The notes under the pieces are model-generated. The model was not told where the DNA came from. It did not search any database and was given only the letters and a program-made list of their open reading frames with translations. A stretch of DNA of 64,000 bases, taken from positions 116,322,213-116,386,212 of the forward strand of contig CM044310.1 in NCBI GenBank assembly GCA_024291935.2, given 5' to 3'. The DNA comes from Okapia johnstoni (Eukaryota > Chordata > Mammalia > Artiodactyla > Giraffidae). Shown piece after piece: positions 1 to 12,074 of the stretch. Numbering within the stretch: the first letter of the stretch is position 1; every line of letters starts with the position of its first letter. The position numbers were made by a program, and so were the translations under genes.

Positions 1-3000
1 CAAGGCTTTAGCCCATGATGGATAAACTCGGGTCACCTCATCTGACTGTGGGGAAAAGAGAAGAAGCTTTAGAATGCCCAGGTTCTCGGAAGTGGAAGGC
101 TGAAGAGGGTAGGGATAGGAGACAAACCAAGGCAACAGACTAAATAACTGAATCCCCAGGGAATCAGGGAATCAGATGACTGTGTCCTAGTTGTAAGAGT
201 GGATTTAGGAGTGGGAGTGGGGAGGAAAAAAGTGGATTGAAAAGTCTCATGTCCACTCCTTAGGGGGTTCTGGGGTCTGGGGAGGGAGGCTCACAATTCT
301 TGAGTCCCAGGCCAAGTAGGTGATCTCCTTCATAGACAGGTGAATCAGGGTGCTTAAAAACAGGACTAGCAGCACAAATGGAGAGAGAAAACACCACAGC
401 CAACGATAGATGGGGGAGATGGGGCGGCCCATCATGATACTCAGGTCTGTAAGGAACCTGGGAGGAAGGGTCACAAGACTTTGGGAGGCCCATTCAAGCC
501 TTGGTGTGGGGGTCAGTCCAAACCTAACCTGGAAGAAACCCCTTAACATTTCTTAAACCTTTCTGTTCACACCTCCACAACCAGTCTTCTTGCCGCTGAT
601 TCATCCACTTTCAGTCTGGTTTCTGTCCCAGCCCCAGGGTTTTTCTTTTAAATCTCTCTCCTCCATCACCCTTCAGGATAAAAGCCCAACTTCCTGAAAG
701 TAGTTTCTTTAAGCCCACACATCCACCTTTCTTTGGTGCACCTTCTTAATCCCAATGCATACAATTCAGGTTCCTTCTGCTTAGAACACCCTTCTCTCTT
801 TCTCTCCTTTGACAAACTTCTCCTTCATCTTTCTATATTCTTATTCTATTCATGCATCCTCTCCTTGACTGACTCTTCGATCTTCTTCAGATAAAAATCT
901 GTGTTTCTAGCGTGCCCTCAGTTGCCTCCATCCTGTTCAAGGATATGTCTTTCTCCTTGGACTCTGAGAGCAGAAACTAAATTTAATTTATCTCAGTATC
1001 CCCCTGTACTCACCATCAGGCCTGGCACATAGGAGAAGAAATATTTGAGAGTGACTGGTTGCATGAATGAACAAATTGATGCCAAGAGTCACTATCACCT
1101 ATAAACACTGCCAGCCTTGGATTACACGGGGCTTCTCAAATGGTAGTGTGCATATGAATCGCTTGGGGTTCCTGTTAAAATACAGATACAGATCCAAAGG
1201 TCTGGGGTGGAGCCTGAGGGTCTGCATTTCTGATAAGCTCCCAGGTGGTGCCAATGCCACCAGTCCACAGAGCAAGCTTTCAGAAGCAAGGGATTACACA
1301 TTTCAGATGTCCACACTACCCTGGTTGAAAGAAGAGCTCAGGAACTCCTAGGACTTGATATAGACTGTTCGCCACTTTCCCACTTTATATCTATATTCCC
1401 CTGGAACCAGCATGCTCTTCTTTTCTCCCACCCTCCTGGGATCTCTCCATATGCCCTGGGATAAGAGCCTGGCATTAAGAGCAAAAGGGACTCTTAGCTC
1501 TGTGGCAGGAAATTCTGGGATTGGGCCATCACCTCCTGGCCCCATAGATCCAAGCCATAGCGATGGTCTCCAAGATGACAATGAAGAAAAGGGGCAGAGA
1601 TACCCAGTAGTCATCCAGCAGGTTCACATAGTAGCTGCCTGAGGGCCTCACGAAAAGGAGGCTGCCCAGGAACATAGGCACACAGACACCCACTGGAGAG
1701 AAACATCAGATATAAATCAAGGTCAGTATCAAAGCTGTGCTGTATAAGCCCCAGTGGGGTTAAACTAAATGATGGCCATAGGTGGGAGTAGGGTCATAGG
1801 TCAGAGTACCTGCAAGCAGCTTTGAATGCTTCCTGAGGGAAGAGAAAGTATCCTGGAGAGGGGTGATGATGCCTTGTATGATTCCTATCACAGTGCTCAG
1901 CCCCAGATTCACCAGCAACAGGAAGGTAATGATGGACCAGAAGGTGGGTCCAGAAAACAAAGAGACGATGTCACTGAATGTCACAATGACCACACCTGGA
2001 CCGATCATAACCTGTGAATGAAGGAAAGAATGGTGAGGGCTCTGAGCTCAGTCTAGGGAGCCCTAACTCTATTTCCATCCTCTCCCCTAGAAAACTATCA
2101 GTAGCCCTGTTAATGAATATTATTATACTCCTCTGGCCTTGAGGCATGAGGATTTCCTCCTGGTCTAGCAACTCTTTGGGGTGGGGGTGAAGAAGCTTAT
2201 ATGAATTCTAGTGCTTTGTGCTACAAAGGCTACAACTGCCTTATCAAAAAAGAATAATCCTCAACCCACTACCCACCTACCTCATTCCACTGCTTAGATA
2301 AGTTGCAATCAGTCAAATTGGGTAGGATTCTGCTTTTGATGTGTTCAGGGAGGTTGTTGAGCCAGGTTGGGTAGATGGAGCTCGGATCATGGTACAGACT
2401 GTCTGGAGGGTGGGCCTCAGGTGGCAGGACCTGGGCAATGACCAGATCCATCACTTTTTTAGCATTCCTGGGGACAGGAGTAGAATTATATAGAACCATT
2501 TGGCCTTTGGTGATAACCTCCTCTCTCAGCCTCTAGATGAAAAGGGAAATTACTAGCCTAAAGTTTTTGATTTGATTAAAGTAGGGCCTGCACTGAATCC
2601 TAGGTATCCAGGATCCTGTGTGACACCTATTTTCATAATCACAGAAATGTTTGTGTGAGGCCAGAGAATTTCTGACTGAGGCAGACTCCTGGAGGGGAAT
2701 GGGGACTAGGCTATGGGGACCCTGGTGCAGCAGGCCCTTTTTTTGTCTAATGGTTCAGCTGAAAGTATCCTCTAATTTTTCCATGGCAGCCTCCAGTTAA
2801 GAATTGGGTGAACACACTTTTGAAAACCTCCAACTTTGGGAGTTTCCTAGTTTAGAAAGGCATCTCTGAAAGAGGCAGAGGTGGTAGGATTCAGGTGTTT
2901 CTAAGGTTTAGGATGCTCCAATTTGAGGACCCCATACTGACAGCCAACTTCCTTGAGTGATGGGAGCCTAGACTGGAGTTGTGTGGGCTATATTTCTAAG

Positions 3001-5344
3001 ACTTTGGTTTTTGTGATGATCTCCATATGAAAGATTGGGCTCACATCAAGTAACATTTTTCGTTGTTTTCTGTGGCCAAGTGGCCCTTTACAGCAAATAC
3101 AAACAGTGTGGTAGTCAGTGAGGCAAGCAAGTTGAGAAAAGCCACAGCATAGGCATCAATGACACAGTTATTGGACCGAGGGATATACGAGCTGATTGCT
3201 GTGAAGCTGCCAAAGCCGGGGCCCAAGGACAAAAAGAGCTGGTTTCCTGTTCTGCGCCATACTTCCACAGAGTACAGGGCTGGTACCTGAGAAGGAAAAG
3301 TACCATGTAAATGGGGATATAAAGAGGGGACAGACAAGCCATGATGGAGATGGAAGATGAGAAGGGAGTGAAAGAGGGACCTGGGAGGGTCTCTATCAGA
3401 CTATCAACCCCACTGTTTGGATAAGAGACTTAAAGGGTGGGTGATGCCTTACCTTGGCGGCCAACAAATTCTTGAAGCCAAAATATGCGCCTTTCATCAT
3501 GAGACTCCGGATAAGAAGAGAGAAAAGGATGATGTAGGGAAGGAGTACTGAGATATACAGCATCTGAGTAGGAAATATGATTCACAAAGAAAGTTCAGCA
3601 GAGGCAGAAGTCTGTAGAGTAAGATCAAAGGCTATTGGGAATCAGAGGGAGGTCAGATTAGAGGGAATGAGAAGTTGGAGACGTATAGGCATCAAGCTAG
3701 GAGAATATCAGGGGATCTCAGATAGAAGGAAGTCCACTGCATTAGTAAGTCAGAGGGTAGCTCACCTTCCCAGTGGACTTGGGCCCTTTGATCATGGAGA
3801 TGCAGATGATCAACCAGATCACAAGGAGAGAGACACTCAAATGCATGACTGGTTTCCCACCTATCTCGATTTCATCTGTGGCCTTCAATACCTTCTGGTA
3901 CCAGAAGTATGTGGTAGGGGTGGTCCGTGCACATTCAGGATCTGAGGTGAACTGGCCATGGAGGAAACTGCAAGATCAAGTGTGCCTCCCCCTTCTTCAC
4001 ATCCACCCACTCCTTCCAATCCCATTTCACCGTATTTTTCCCAAGGATCCTTTTCCTACTTCATTCCTCTGTCCTTCTCTCAGCCCTCCCATTTGCCCTT
4101 TTCTTCCCTCACTTCTCACCAATACTGGAGTTCTTTGGTTGGGGGCACAATAACCAGGGTAGTGGAGACTGGAAAGACTGAACCAAATAGAAGATATTCC
4201 ATGCCATGAGCACACTGTAGTACAAGCCCACGATGATGCACACCTAGGGACCATGAAGAGTTCTGGAGACAGGGGAAAAAGGTAGGCTAGCTGAAGGGAG
4301 AACTGGGGAACCAAACGGACTTGACCCTTGGAAGTGAAGTCATGGGACCCATTCCAGGACAAGAGTTGGGATGGGGATGGGGTGTAACGGGTAGGCTCGG
4401 GCAGCCCAGGGCTCCTCACCATGAAGCTTGTATACCCTACACCACCAATCCAGGGGCTGATGACCTTCCACACACCAATGTTGCCCTGACGCATCCTCTG
4501 ACCAGCTGCCATCTCCAGGAAGAGAAGAGGAATCCCAACCAAAAACATCATCAGGATGTAGATGATGATAAAACTGCCTGTGCAGGGGATTCAAGGAGGA
4601 GCTCTTAGAACCAACCATCTGGCCTGGACTTCTTCATAGGTCCAAGAACACGTGTTCCCCACCAGTGACCTCCCTCAGGGCCACAGGCATCAAGGGTCAA
4701 CTGCTTCCCCATCCCTCACAGTCCCAGGTGTCTAGCCCCCAATTCCTGGAAGACCAAGATAACTAGTCTCTACTCCTTGCCTTGACCCAGGCCTCTAGCT
4801 TCACCATTCTTATGAAACTAAGTATTCAGATATCCTGCTCCCACCCTCTCAAGGTTCTAGGGGTTCAGGTAGCTGGCCCCTGCCTAGGTCAGTTTCCCAA
4901 ATCCTCAGCCCCTATGTATCTCAGAGACCCCAGAGTAGCTAGGACAGGTCTCTGGCTTCTCATTCCCTTGTGGGTCCATGATTTCTGGTCCCCAGGCTTA
5001 CCACCTCCATTGTGAAAACACAGATAAGGAAAGCGCCAGATGGTGCTCAGCCCCACAGAGAAGCCCACCTGGGCCAGGAGGTACTCAGTTTTATTGGCCC
5101 AGCTTGGTCGTTTATGGGGGGCTTCATCCTTTGGCTCATCTTTGTTTAGGGTCTCCAGTATGTCTTCATCATCTTCATCAGACCAAACATGTACTGGAAG
5201 GTCAAACTTCTGGTTCTCCTCAGTAGGCATCTCGGACACTAACTGGTAAGCTGAGGTAGTAGCAGTCAGGGATATGGAAGTTGAGGGTACAGACAGCTGA
5301 GATTTCCCTTCCTGAGCCTCCATGTCTTCATTAACAGTTGTCAT
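1..5344 (-). CDS. SLC6-family orphan transporter, SLC6A16/NTT5 paralogue (candidate SLC6A21); 3' end outside window
   Basis: Multi-exon gene for a 12-TM sodium/chloride-dependent neurotransmitter-transporter-family membrane protein; the substrate is unknown. Coding exons on the minus strand, in transcript order: 5344-5002, 4577-4420, 4243-4120, 3941-3766, 3563-3453, 3286-3045, 2467-2281, 2011-1810, 1692-1533, 457-295 and 45-1 (continuing). All borders are AG/GT, phases agree, and 637 codons are open with no stop. Seen: an acidic N-terminus (residues 54-74), TM1 with the WRFPY signature (W103-Y107) and NGGG, the [10 protein letters not shown] motif after TM2, an EL2 cysteine pair with an NSS sequon, TM6 SLGPGFG, and an NLT sequon in EL4. 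The ATG at 5344 starts MTT, like the neighbour gene. The protein is closer to classical SLC6 transporters than to human SLC6A16. Human keeps an SLC6A21 pseudogene in the same band, so SLC6A21 orthology is an inference; the SLC6A16-like paralogue call is firm. Confidence 0.85.
560..1300. repeat. Intron 9 of the left SLC6 gene with L2-like and MER5A-like remnants
   Basis: This is the intron between 1533 and 457. Roughly 880-1060 resembles the 3' part of an L2 LINE (CTCCTTGGACTC, TGCCTGGCACATAG, GAATGAAC). Roughly 1128-1290 resembles a MER5A hAT-type element (GCTTCTCAAATGGTAGTG with a CTCCCAGGTGGTG half). The L2-like part is also recognisable in the matching intron of the right gene at about 22260-22500. 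Family names are from memory of the consensus sequences. Confidence 0.45.
1810..2467 (-). CDS. Exons 7 and 8 of the left SLC6 gene (EL4 and TM8)
   Basis: Exon 7 (2467-2281, 187 bp) encodes the long EL4 with LPPEAHPP and the NLT sequon. Exon 8 (2011-1810, 202 bp) encodes the [10 protein letters not shown] helix and the [12 protein letters not shown] end of TM8. The TM8 residues lined up by eye with LeuT T354 and S355 are S and T. No counterpart of either exon was found in the right-hand gene. Confidence 0.82.
3045..3286 (-). CDS. Exon 6 of the left SLC6 gene (TM6-TM7)
   Basis: This 242-bp exon carries the unwound TM6 motif SLGPGFG, then [10 protein letters not shown], and TM7. The equivalent in the right gene is also 242 bp and in the same phase, but reads SLGLGFG and [10 protein letters not shown]. 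The exon ends TTGAT|GTGAGC in phase 2 and continues into exon 7 at 2467. Confidence 0.85.
5002..5344 (-). CDS. First coding exon of the left SLC6 gene
   Basis: This exon encodes 114 residues plus one base: the cytosolic N-terminus, rich in S/T and then acidic, followed by TM1. It ends GGAGGTG|GTAAGC in the NGGG motif, the same place and phase as exon 1 of the right gene. LeuT residues G20, V23, G24 and R30 are conserved by eye. The position of the Na1 ligand N27 is T101. Upstream, a CTTAAG|GTCAACG sequence near 5400 resembles CTTTAAG|GTCTACT upstream of the right gene and may be the acceptor of a 5'-UTR intron. Confidence 0.82.
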
Positions 5345-5499
5345 CCTGGGTGATCTCTAGTTCTTGCTTCTGCAGGGATGGGGCCTCCTTCCTCGTTGAC
5401 CTTAAGGACATTAAGAACTGCAGACTTTAGGTTTTTGAGCTAAGGGAAGATGAGATTAATCCTGCAAAAACCCCTGAGGCCTCCCCAACCTTCTTATCC

Positions 5500-8060
5500 T
5501 TATGTGGATAAGAATATGGAGTCTCCACTCTGGAAAAGATCTCTAGGAAATAATAACTTAAAACAATACCATCTACAATAATACCAAAAGACTTAAAATA
5601 ATTTTATGTGGAATAACTTTATAATGAAAAATAAGCAAGACCTTTACACACACAAACTATAAAATGTTGTTGAGAGAATAAAGAAGCCCTAAATTAAGGG
5701 ATGTAACATGTTCATGAAGTGGTAGTCTCAGTAGTCTAACAAAGTCCATGTTGCCCAATTTGGCCTGTAGATTCAATGCAATTCTTATTAAAATCACAGC
5801 AGGGTCTTTGAGAAAATTGACAAGCAAATTCTAAAGTGTACATGAAAAACAAAAGGCCCAAATTGGTTAATACAATCTTGATGGAGAAGAAAAACTGTAA
5901 AGACTAATTATAAAGATATAGTAATTAAAAGAGTATGGTATTGATAGAAGGATCTACGACACAAATAAATCAATGGAGTAATATGCTACGCTGTCCAACA
6001 TGGTAACTACTAGCCAGGGGCTATCTAAATTAAAACTAAGTAACATTAACAATTTAGTTCCTCAGTCATACTGCCACATATCAAATGCTCAGTAGACACA
6101 TGGATACCATATTAGAAGGACAGACATAGAAATTTCCATTATCACAGAAAATTATTTGGATACCAGTGGGAGAGCTCAGAAACATACTCACACATATACA
6201 GACACCTGATTTACAACAAAGATGGCACTGCAAAGCTGTAGAGAAAGGACACTGCTTTCAGTAAATGACTAGTTGCTTGTGTGATTGGATATCTACATAG
6301 AAATAAATGAACCTTGGCCTCCTCAACTTCACACATTAAATAAAAATATATTCAGAGCAGACGGTAGTTATACAAAAGGTAAAACAATAAGATTTTAAGA
6401 TGAAAACCCCAGGAGAATATATTCATGACTTGAGGATAGGCACAGATTTCTTAGACAGTACACAAAAAGCACTAGTCATAAAGGAAAAGTTTGACATATT
6501 GGACAAAATTAAAAATAGAAGTGTCTTTCAATCATAAGTTACCATTAATTGACTAAATACAGACAAGTCACAGAAGATATCTGCAACATCCATGGTGAAC
6601 AGAATCATGCCCTCTTCCAGGATATCCATATCTTAATTCCTGGAACCTGCCAGTATGTTACCTCACATTTCTATGTGATTAAATTATGGATCTTGAAATG
6701 GGGAGATTATTTGGGATTATCTGTGATGGACACAATATAATTACCAGGTCCTTGTAAGGGAAAGAAGGAGATAGCAGGTTCCAAATCACAAAAGGAAATA
6801 GGATAGCAGAAGCAAAAATTGGATGATATCCTTTGAATATATAGAAAGGAGCCATGATTCAAGGAATGCAGACGAATCCTAGTATGTGGAAAAGGCTAGG
6901 ATAGGCAAAGCCTAGGTCCTATGTAAAGAACACAGGCCTGCTGACAACTTGCTTTTAGTTCAGTGAAACGGATTTCAGATTTCTGACCTGCAAGACTGTA
7001 AGATAATACATTCATGTTGTGTTAAGCCACTAAGTTTGTAGTTATTGTTACAGTAACAGTAGGAAACTAACGAAATACATAATCAAAAAGGGCATGTTTT
7101 TCCCCTAAACTTTATTTTTAAAAAAACACCCACAAATAAATAACAAAAGGCAGGAGGGAAAAAGTGGAGGGAAGGAAACAGAAAGCTCAAACAGGCATAT
7201 TATCAAAGAAGATATACAAATGGCCAAGAAACAGGAAAAGATACTCAATGCTCAACTTCATTCATCAACAAGAAAATGTAGATTAAAACCACAAATGAGA
7301 ACAGATGGGTGTATATGTGATAAATCAAGTATGGCAATATGTTAACTGTAGAATCTTGGTTGATGGATATATGGATGGTCACTGTATAAATCTTTGAACA
7401 TTTCTCTATGCTTAAGAATTTTTCACAATAAAATACTTGGGAGGACACCACAATAAGATACTACTATATATCCACTAGACAAGCGAACATGAAAAAGACT
7501 GATTAAACCAAATGATGGCATGTGTGGAAACTTCTGGAACTCATATACACTGCTGGTAGGAACACAGATTGCTACAGCTGCTTCAGAAAACTAGTTGAAT
7601 GTACCCACATACTTTAAATATTTTCATACATTATCACCCTTTTCAAAGTGATTATCTAGCAGAAATGTGTACACAAGTGCACCAAAAACCACATTCAATA
7701 TTCATAGCTGCAATATTCATAACTGCCAAAACCTGAGAACAACCCAAATATCTTTCAACAGTAGAATTAATAAGTGAGAGTATATTCATATAATGAGGAG
7801 ACAACAGTAAAGAGTTAATTACAGGTATGTGCAACAATCTGGATGAATCTCAAAAATATTATTTTGAATGAAGGAAACCAGGCCCAGAAGAAAACATACT
7901 ATATAATTCTATTTATAAGAACAGGCAAAACAAATTTATGGTGTCAGAAGTCAGGATAGCATGCTCACGTTGTGACAATTTATCTAGCCATAATTATGAT
8001 TTGTACATGCTTTAATATGTGATACTTCAATAAAAGTTTATCTAAAAATAAACGTTTGGG
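5500..8060 (+). repeat. Old L1 3'-half fragments, interrupted by an LTR
   Basis: The stretch is AT-rich with decayed L1 ORF2/3' phrases: AGATTCAATGCAATTCTTATTAAAATC near 5771, and CACTGCTGGTAGGAACACAG plus AACTGCCAAAACCTGAG near 7547-7735. No open frame of note remains. It lies in the 5' intron or flank of the left SLC6 gene. Borders are approximate. Confidence 0.5.
6590..7080 (+). repeat. MaLR-type LTR remnant
   Basis: Phrases typical of an ERVL-MaLR LTR are readable: CCTGGAACCTGCCAGTATGTTACC, GATCTTGAAATGGGGAGATTAT, TTTCTGACCTGCAAGACTGTAAGATAATA and GTTAAGCCACTAAGTTTGT, ending near GTAGGAAACTAACG. It is non-coding and interrupts the L1 remnant. The subfamily is not assigned. Confidence 0.5.
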
Positions 8061-8328
8061 AAAAACGCTGGATTTCTATACAGTAACAATAAACAGAAAG
8101 TGGATTTTAAAAATACAGCACAGTAGCAACAAAAACTTTATGACATCAAGAAGTAAATCTAAATAACATTAAAAGTCTTAAATAAAAGCAGAAATATTCT
8201 ATGTTCATGGATATAAATACTCAGTACTGTAAAGATGGACTTTCTCCCCCAAATTTATAGATTCAATGCAATTCCAATCAAAATCTCAACATATTTTTTT
8301 TTTCACGAAAGCTAGCAAGATTTTACTC

Positions 8329-8447
8329 TATATTTATTTGGCTGTGCCAGGTGGCATATGGGATCTTAGTTCCCTGACCAGGGATCAAACTCACACCCCC
8401 TGCATTGGAAGCACAATCTTAACCACCAGGCCACCAGGGAAGTCTCT
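8329..8447 (-). repeat. tRNA-Glu-type (CHR) SINE fragment
   Basis: The plus strand reads TTTATTTGGCTGTGCCAGG ... CCACCAGGGAAGTCTC, the reverse complement of the artiodactyl SINE head GACTTCCCTGGTGG. Only the 5' part is present. Confidence 0.7.
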
Positions 8448-8469
8448 ACAATTTTTATAGAGGAATAAA

Positions 8470-9240
8470 GTGTCAAAAATAATGAAGAGACACCTTCTGT
8501 TACTGGCCAAGGTGGAGTAAGCTAGTGACATATAACCAATCCTCACTAATTACAGTTAAAATCTCTAGATAGAATACAAAAAGCAACTACCTGAAGACTT
8601 TGAAAAGTAAATAGCAGCGGTCAGAATGAGTATTTAAGTTAACTTGAATAATGACTTATAATGCAGAGGATGAGTTTCACATATTTTTTCTTCCTTTGTC
8701 TCTGATCCAAGAATAAGCCAAATCATAGAACTGTACAGGCACTAAATGAAAAATCTCCAGGAGAAATCCCCTGTTTCTCAAGGACCAGGAAAAGGAGCTC
8801 CTATGCCTACTCTCCTCCCCCCCAAACAGGATGGAGGAAATACCAATTTCCCCTTCACAACCTGGAGGCTCACCTCTGAACTACAAGTATGGAACGAATG
8901 CAAAGAAGCACAGCAAGGCTTTGAAAACTAAACGGTGATAGAAACAACTGCTCAAGCCACAGACTAACCCTGGGGTGGCACATGCTAACCCAAATAGCAT
9001 CACAAAGGCTGTGAAAATTGAACTAACATTGCAACCACACCCATAGAAGATATGACAAAATTTGCCATCTGAAGTTAACCAGGTTGACTGTCTGTTAAAA
9101 CAAATAAGCAAACAAATCCAATACTCTCCAGAGGATATTAACAGGATCTTGAGTTTCAAGACATAATATTCAAATTTTCCAGGATACAATCCAACATAAC
9201 TCATCACTTATACACACACAAACACACACACACACAAATC
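8470..9240. repeat. Unclassified dispersed repeat, related to 31.6-32.6 kb, with a CA tract
   Basis: No gene is visible. The phrase GAACTAACATTGCAACCACACCCATAGAAGATATGACAAAATTTGCC near 9021 is recognisably similar to a stretch near 32350 in the SLC6A16 intron, so both are copies of one dispersed element (possibly an L1 5' region). A (CA)n tract lies at about 9211-9236. Confidence 0.4.
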
Positions 9241-9299
9241 TGACCATTTCCCAAGGGAAAAGACAATAGATGTCAACCCTGAGATGACCCAGATGATGG

Positions 9300-11890
9300 A
9301 ATTATTACACAGACTTATTTCTTTTAAAATTTTTTATTATTTTTCCAGCTTTAATGAGGTATGATTGACTAGTAAAAATTGTAGGGACTTCTCTGGTGGT
9401 CCAGTGGCTGAACTTCATATTCCCAATGCAGTGGGCCCAGGTTCAATCCTTGGTCAGGGAACTAGAACCCACATGCCGCAACTAAAGATCCCGTGTGCTG
9501 TAGCTAAGACTCAGTGTAGCCACATAAATGTATACATACGTAAATATATGTATATATATTTTAAATTATATATATTTATGGTATACATGTGATGTTTTGA
9601 TATATGTGTACATTGTGAAATGATTACTACAATGAAGTTAATTAACATCTCTCACCTCACATTTAGCATTAGTTTTCTGTGTGTGGTAAGAATACTTAAG
9701 ATCTACTTTTTTAGTAAATTTCAGGTTTACAATACATCATTAACTGTAAAGTCATCGCGCTGTACATCGAGAACTTACTCATCTTATAATTGAAAATTTG
9801 TTCTCTTTGACCAACAAATTCTTTTCCTCCTTCCCTCTGCCCCTGTAATGACTCTTCTTCTCTTTGTATGAGTTAGACTTTTTTAGATTCCACATATAAG
9901 TGAGATCATGCAGTATTTATCTTTCTGTGCCTGGCTTATTTCACTTAGTTAATGTTCACGAGGGCTTTCCCCGTGGGTCAGAGGTAAAGAATCTGCCTGC
10001 AAATACAGAAGACTAAGGAGACGCAGATGCGATCCCTGGGTGGAGGAGATCCCCTGCAGAAGGAAATGGCAAACCCACTCCAGTATTCTTACCTGGGAAA
10101 TCCATGGACAGAGGAGCCTGGTAGGCTATAGTACTGTAAGGTTGCAAAAGAGTCAGATATGATTGAGCACAGCATACAGTACAAGGTCCATGAGGTTTGT
10201 GTTGTCACAAATGGTAGTTTCCTTAAGGTCAATGATATTCCAGGGTGCACACGTGTGTGTGTGTGTATATGTATGTGCTATTAATACATTTTCTTTACCC
10301 CACTAAACCACTGATGGACACTTAGTTGTTTCCATTTCCTGGCTGTTGAGGTTAATGCTGCAATGAATGTGAGAGTGCCGATATCTCTTCAAGATTCTGA
10401 TTTCATTTCCTTTCAATATATACCCAGAATTGGGATTGCTGGATCACATGGTAGCTCTATTTTTAATTTTTTGAGGAAATGTCATCCTGTTTTCCATAGT
10501 GGCTGTTCCAAGTTACATTTCTACCAACAGGGTATAAGGGTTCCTTTTTCTCCACATCCTTGCCCAACACTTGTTATCTTGTGACTTTTTGATAACAGCC
10601 ATATTAACAGATGTAAGGTGATATCTCATTGTGCTTTTGACTGGCATTTCCCTGATTAGTGATTTTGAGCACCTTTTCATATAACTATAGGCGGCCATTT
10701 GTATGTCTTCTTGGAAAAAATGTCTACTTTTGAAGTTGGATTTTTTTTTTGCCAGAGTTGTATGAGTTCCTTAGTATATTTTGAATGTTAATACCTTATG
10801 GATACATGATTTGCAAATATTTTCTCCCATTCCATAGGATGCCTTTGTATTTTTTTATTGTTTCCTTTGCTGAGGAGAAACTTTTAAATTTAATGCAGTT
10901 GGTCTTGCTTTTGTTCCCGTGTTTTTAGTATCATAACTCTCTCCCTCCAAATCATTAGTTCTAGGAGTTTTATGGCCTCAGGTCTTCAAACAACATAGAA
11001 TTGTTTTGTATGGGGGTAAGATAAGGGTCCTATTTCTTTCTTTTGCATGTGAAAATCCAGCCTTTCCAGAACCATTTATTGAACAGAATATTCTTTTCCG
11101 ATTGTGTATTCTGGGATCCTTTGTTTAAGATTGAGGATTCCCTGGTAGCTCAGCTGGTAAAGAATCCACCTGCAATAAGGGAGACCCCGGTTCGATTCCT
11201 GGGTTGGGAAGATCCCCTGAGGAAGGGATAGGCTACCCACTCCAGTATTCTTGGGCATCCCTGGTGGCTCAGCTGGTAAAGAATCTGCCTGCAATGCGGG
11301 ATACCTGGGTTTGATCCCTGGGTTGGGAGGAACCCCTGGAAAAGGGAACAGCTACCCACTCCAGTATTCTGGCCTGGAGAATTCCATGGAATGTATAGTC
11401 CATGGGGTCTCAAAGAGTCAGACATGACTGAACGACTTTCACTTTGCTTGTTTAATATTAGTTGACTGAATATGTGTGGCCTTATATCCGGGCTCTCTAT
11501 TCTGTTCCATTGGCCTAGGTGTCTGTCTTTATGCTGGTACAATATTGTTTTGATTTACAATAGCTTTGCAATATAATTTGACATTTGGAAATGTGATGCC
11601 CCCAGCTTTGTTCTTCTTGGTCAACATTGCTGTAGCTGTTTGAGATCCTTTACAATTCTGTACAAATTTTAAGATTGTTTTACCAATTTCTGTGAAAACC
11701 CATCATTGGACTTTTGATAGGGATTGCATTGAATCTGTAAATTGCTTTGGGTAGTATGGACATTTTGACAATGTTAATTCTTTCAATACATGAACACGGG
11801 ACACATTTCCATTTATTTGCATCTTATTCAATTTTTTTAATCAGTGTTTTATTGATTTCAGTGTATAGATCTTTCACCTCTTTTTTTTTA
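9300..11890 (-). repeat. L1 LINE 3' half, minus strand, with three nested SINE insertions
   Basis: The plus strand carries the reverse complement of L1 ORF2/3' sequence: CTGGATCACATGGTAGCTC, TTTTCCATAGTGGCTG, TTGATAACAGCCATATTAAC and CATTGCTGTAGCTGTTTGAG. SINEs sit inside it at about 9384-9535 (CHR type), 9960-10180 (Bov-tA) and 11137-11450 (two Bov-tA units). A (GT)n tract is at about 10253-10268. No intact frame. Confidence 0.6.
11137..11450 (+). repeat. Two Bov-tA SINE units in direct tandem
   Basis: The first unit begins CCCTGGTAGCTCAGCTGG near 11139 and stops at about 11250. The second begins CCCTGGTGGCTCAGCTGG near 11259 and runs through the full tail CAAAGAGTCAGACATGACTG. Both have the A and B box-like tRNA-derived head. 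Confidence 0.75.
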
Positions 11891-12074
11891 AGTTGTGTTT
11901 CACTTTATTGCACTTTGCAGATATTGCATTTCTTTCTACAAACTGAAGGTTTGTGGCAACACTGCACTGTAAGATGATGGCTAACATTCTTTTAGCAATA
12001 AAATATTTTTAAATTATGTATAACTTTCAGACATAACGCTATTGCACACTTAATCATATGGTAGTTCTACTTTA

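Noticed and set aside
9384..9535. tRNA-like heads of SINEs as possible tRNA genes
   Set aside because: They have box A/B-like sequence but no complete cloverleaf and are followed by SINE bodies and A-rich tails.
11150..11542. 130-codon open frame on the minus strand
   Set aside because: It is translated SINE sequence (Bov-tA antisense); the same peptide-like strings recur at many SINEs in the window.
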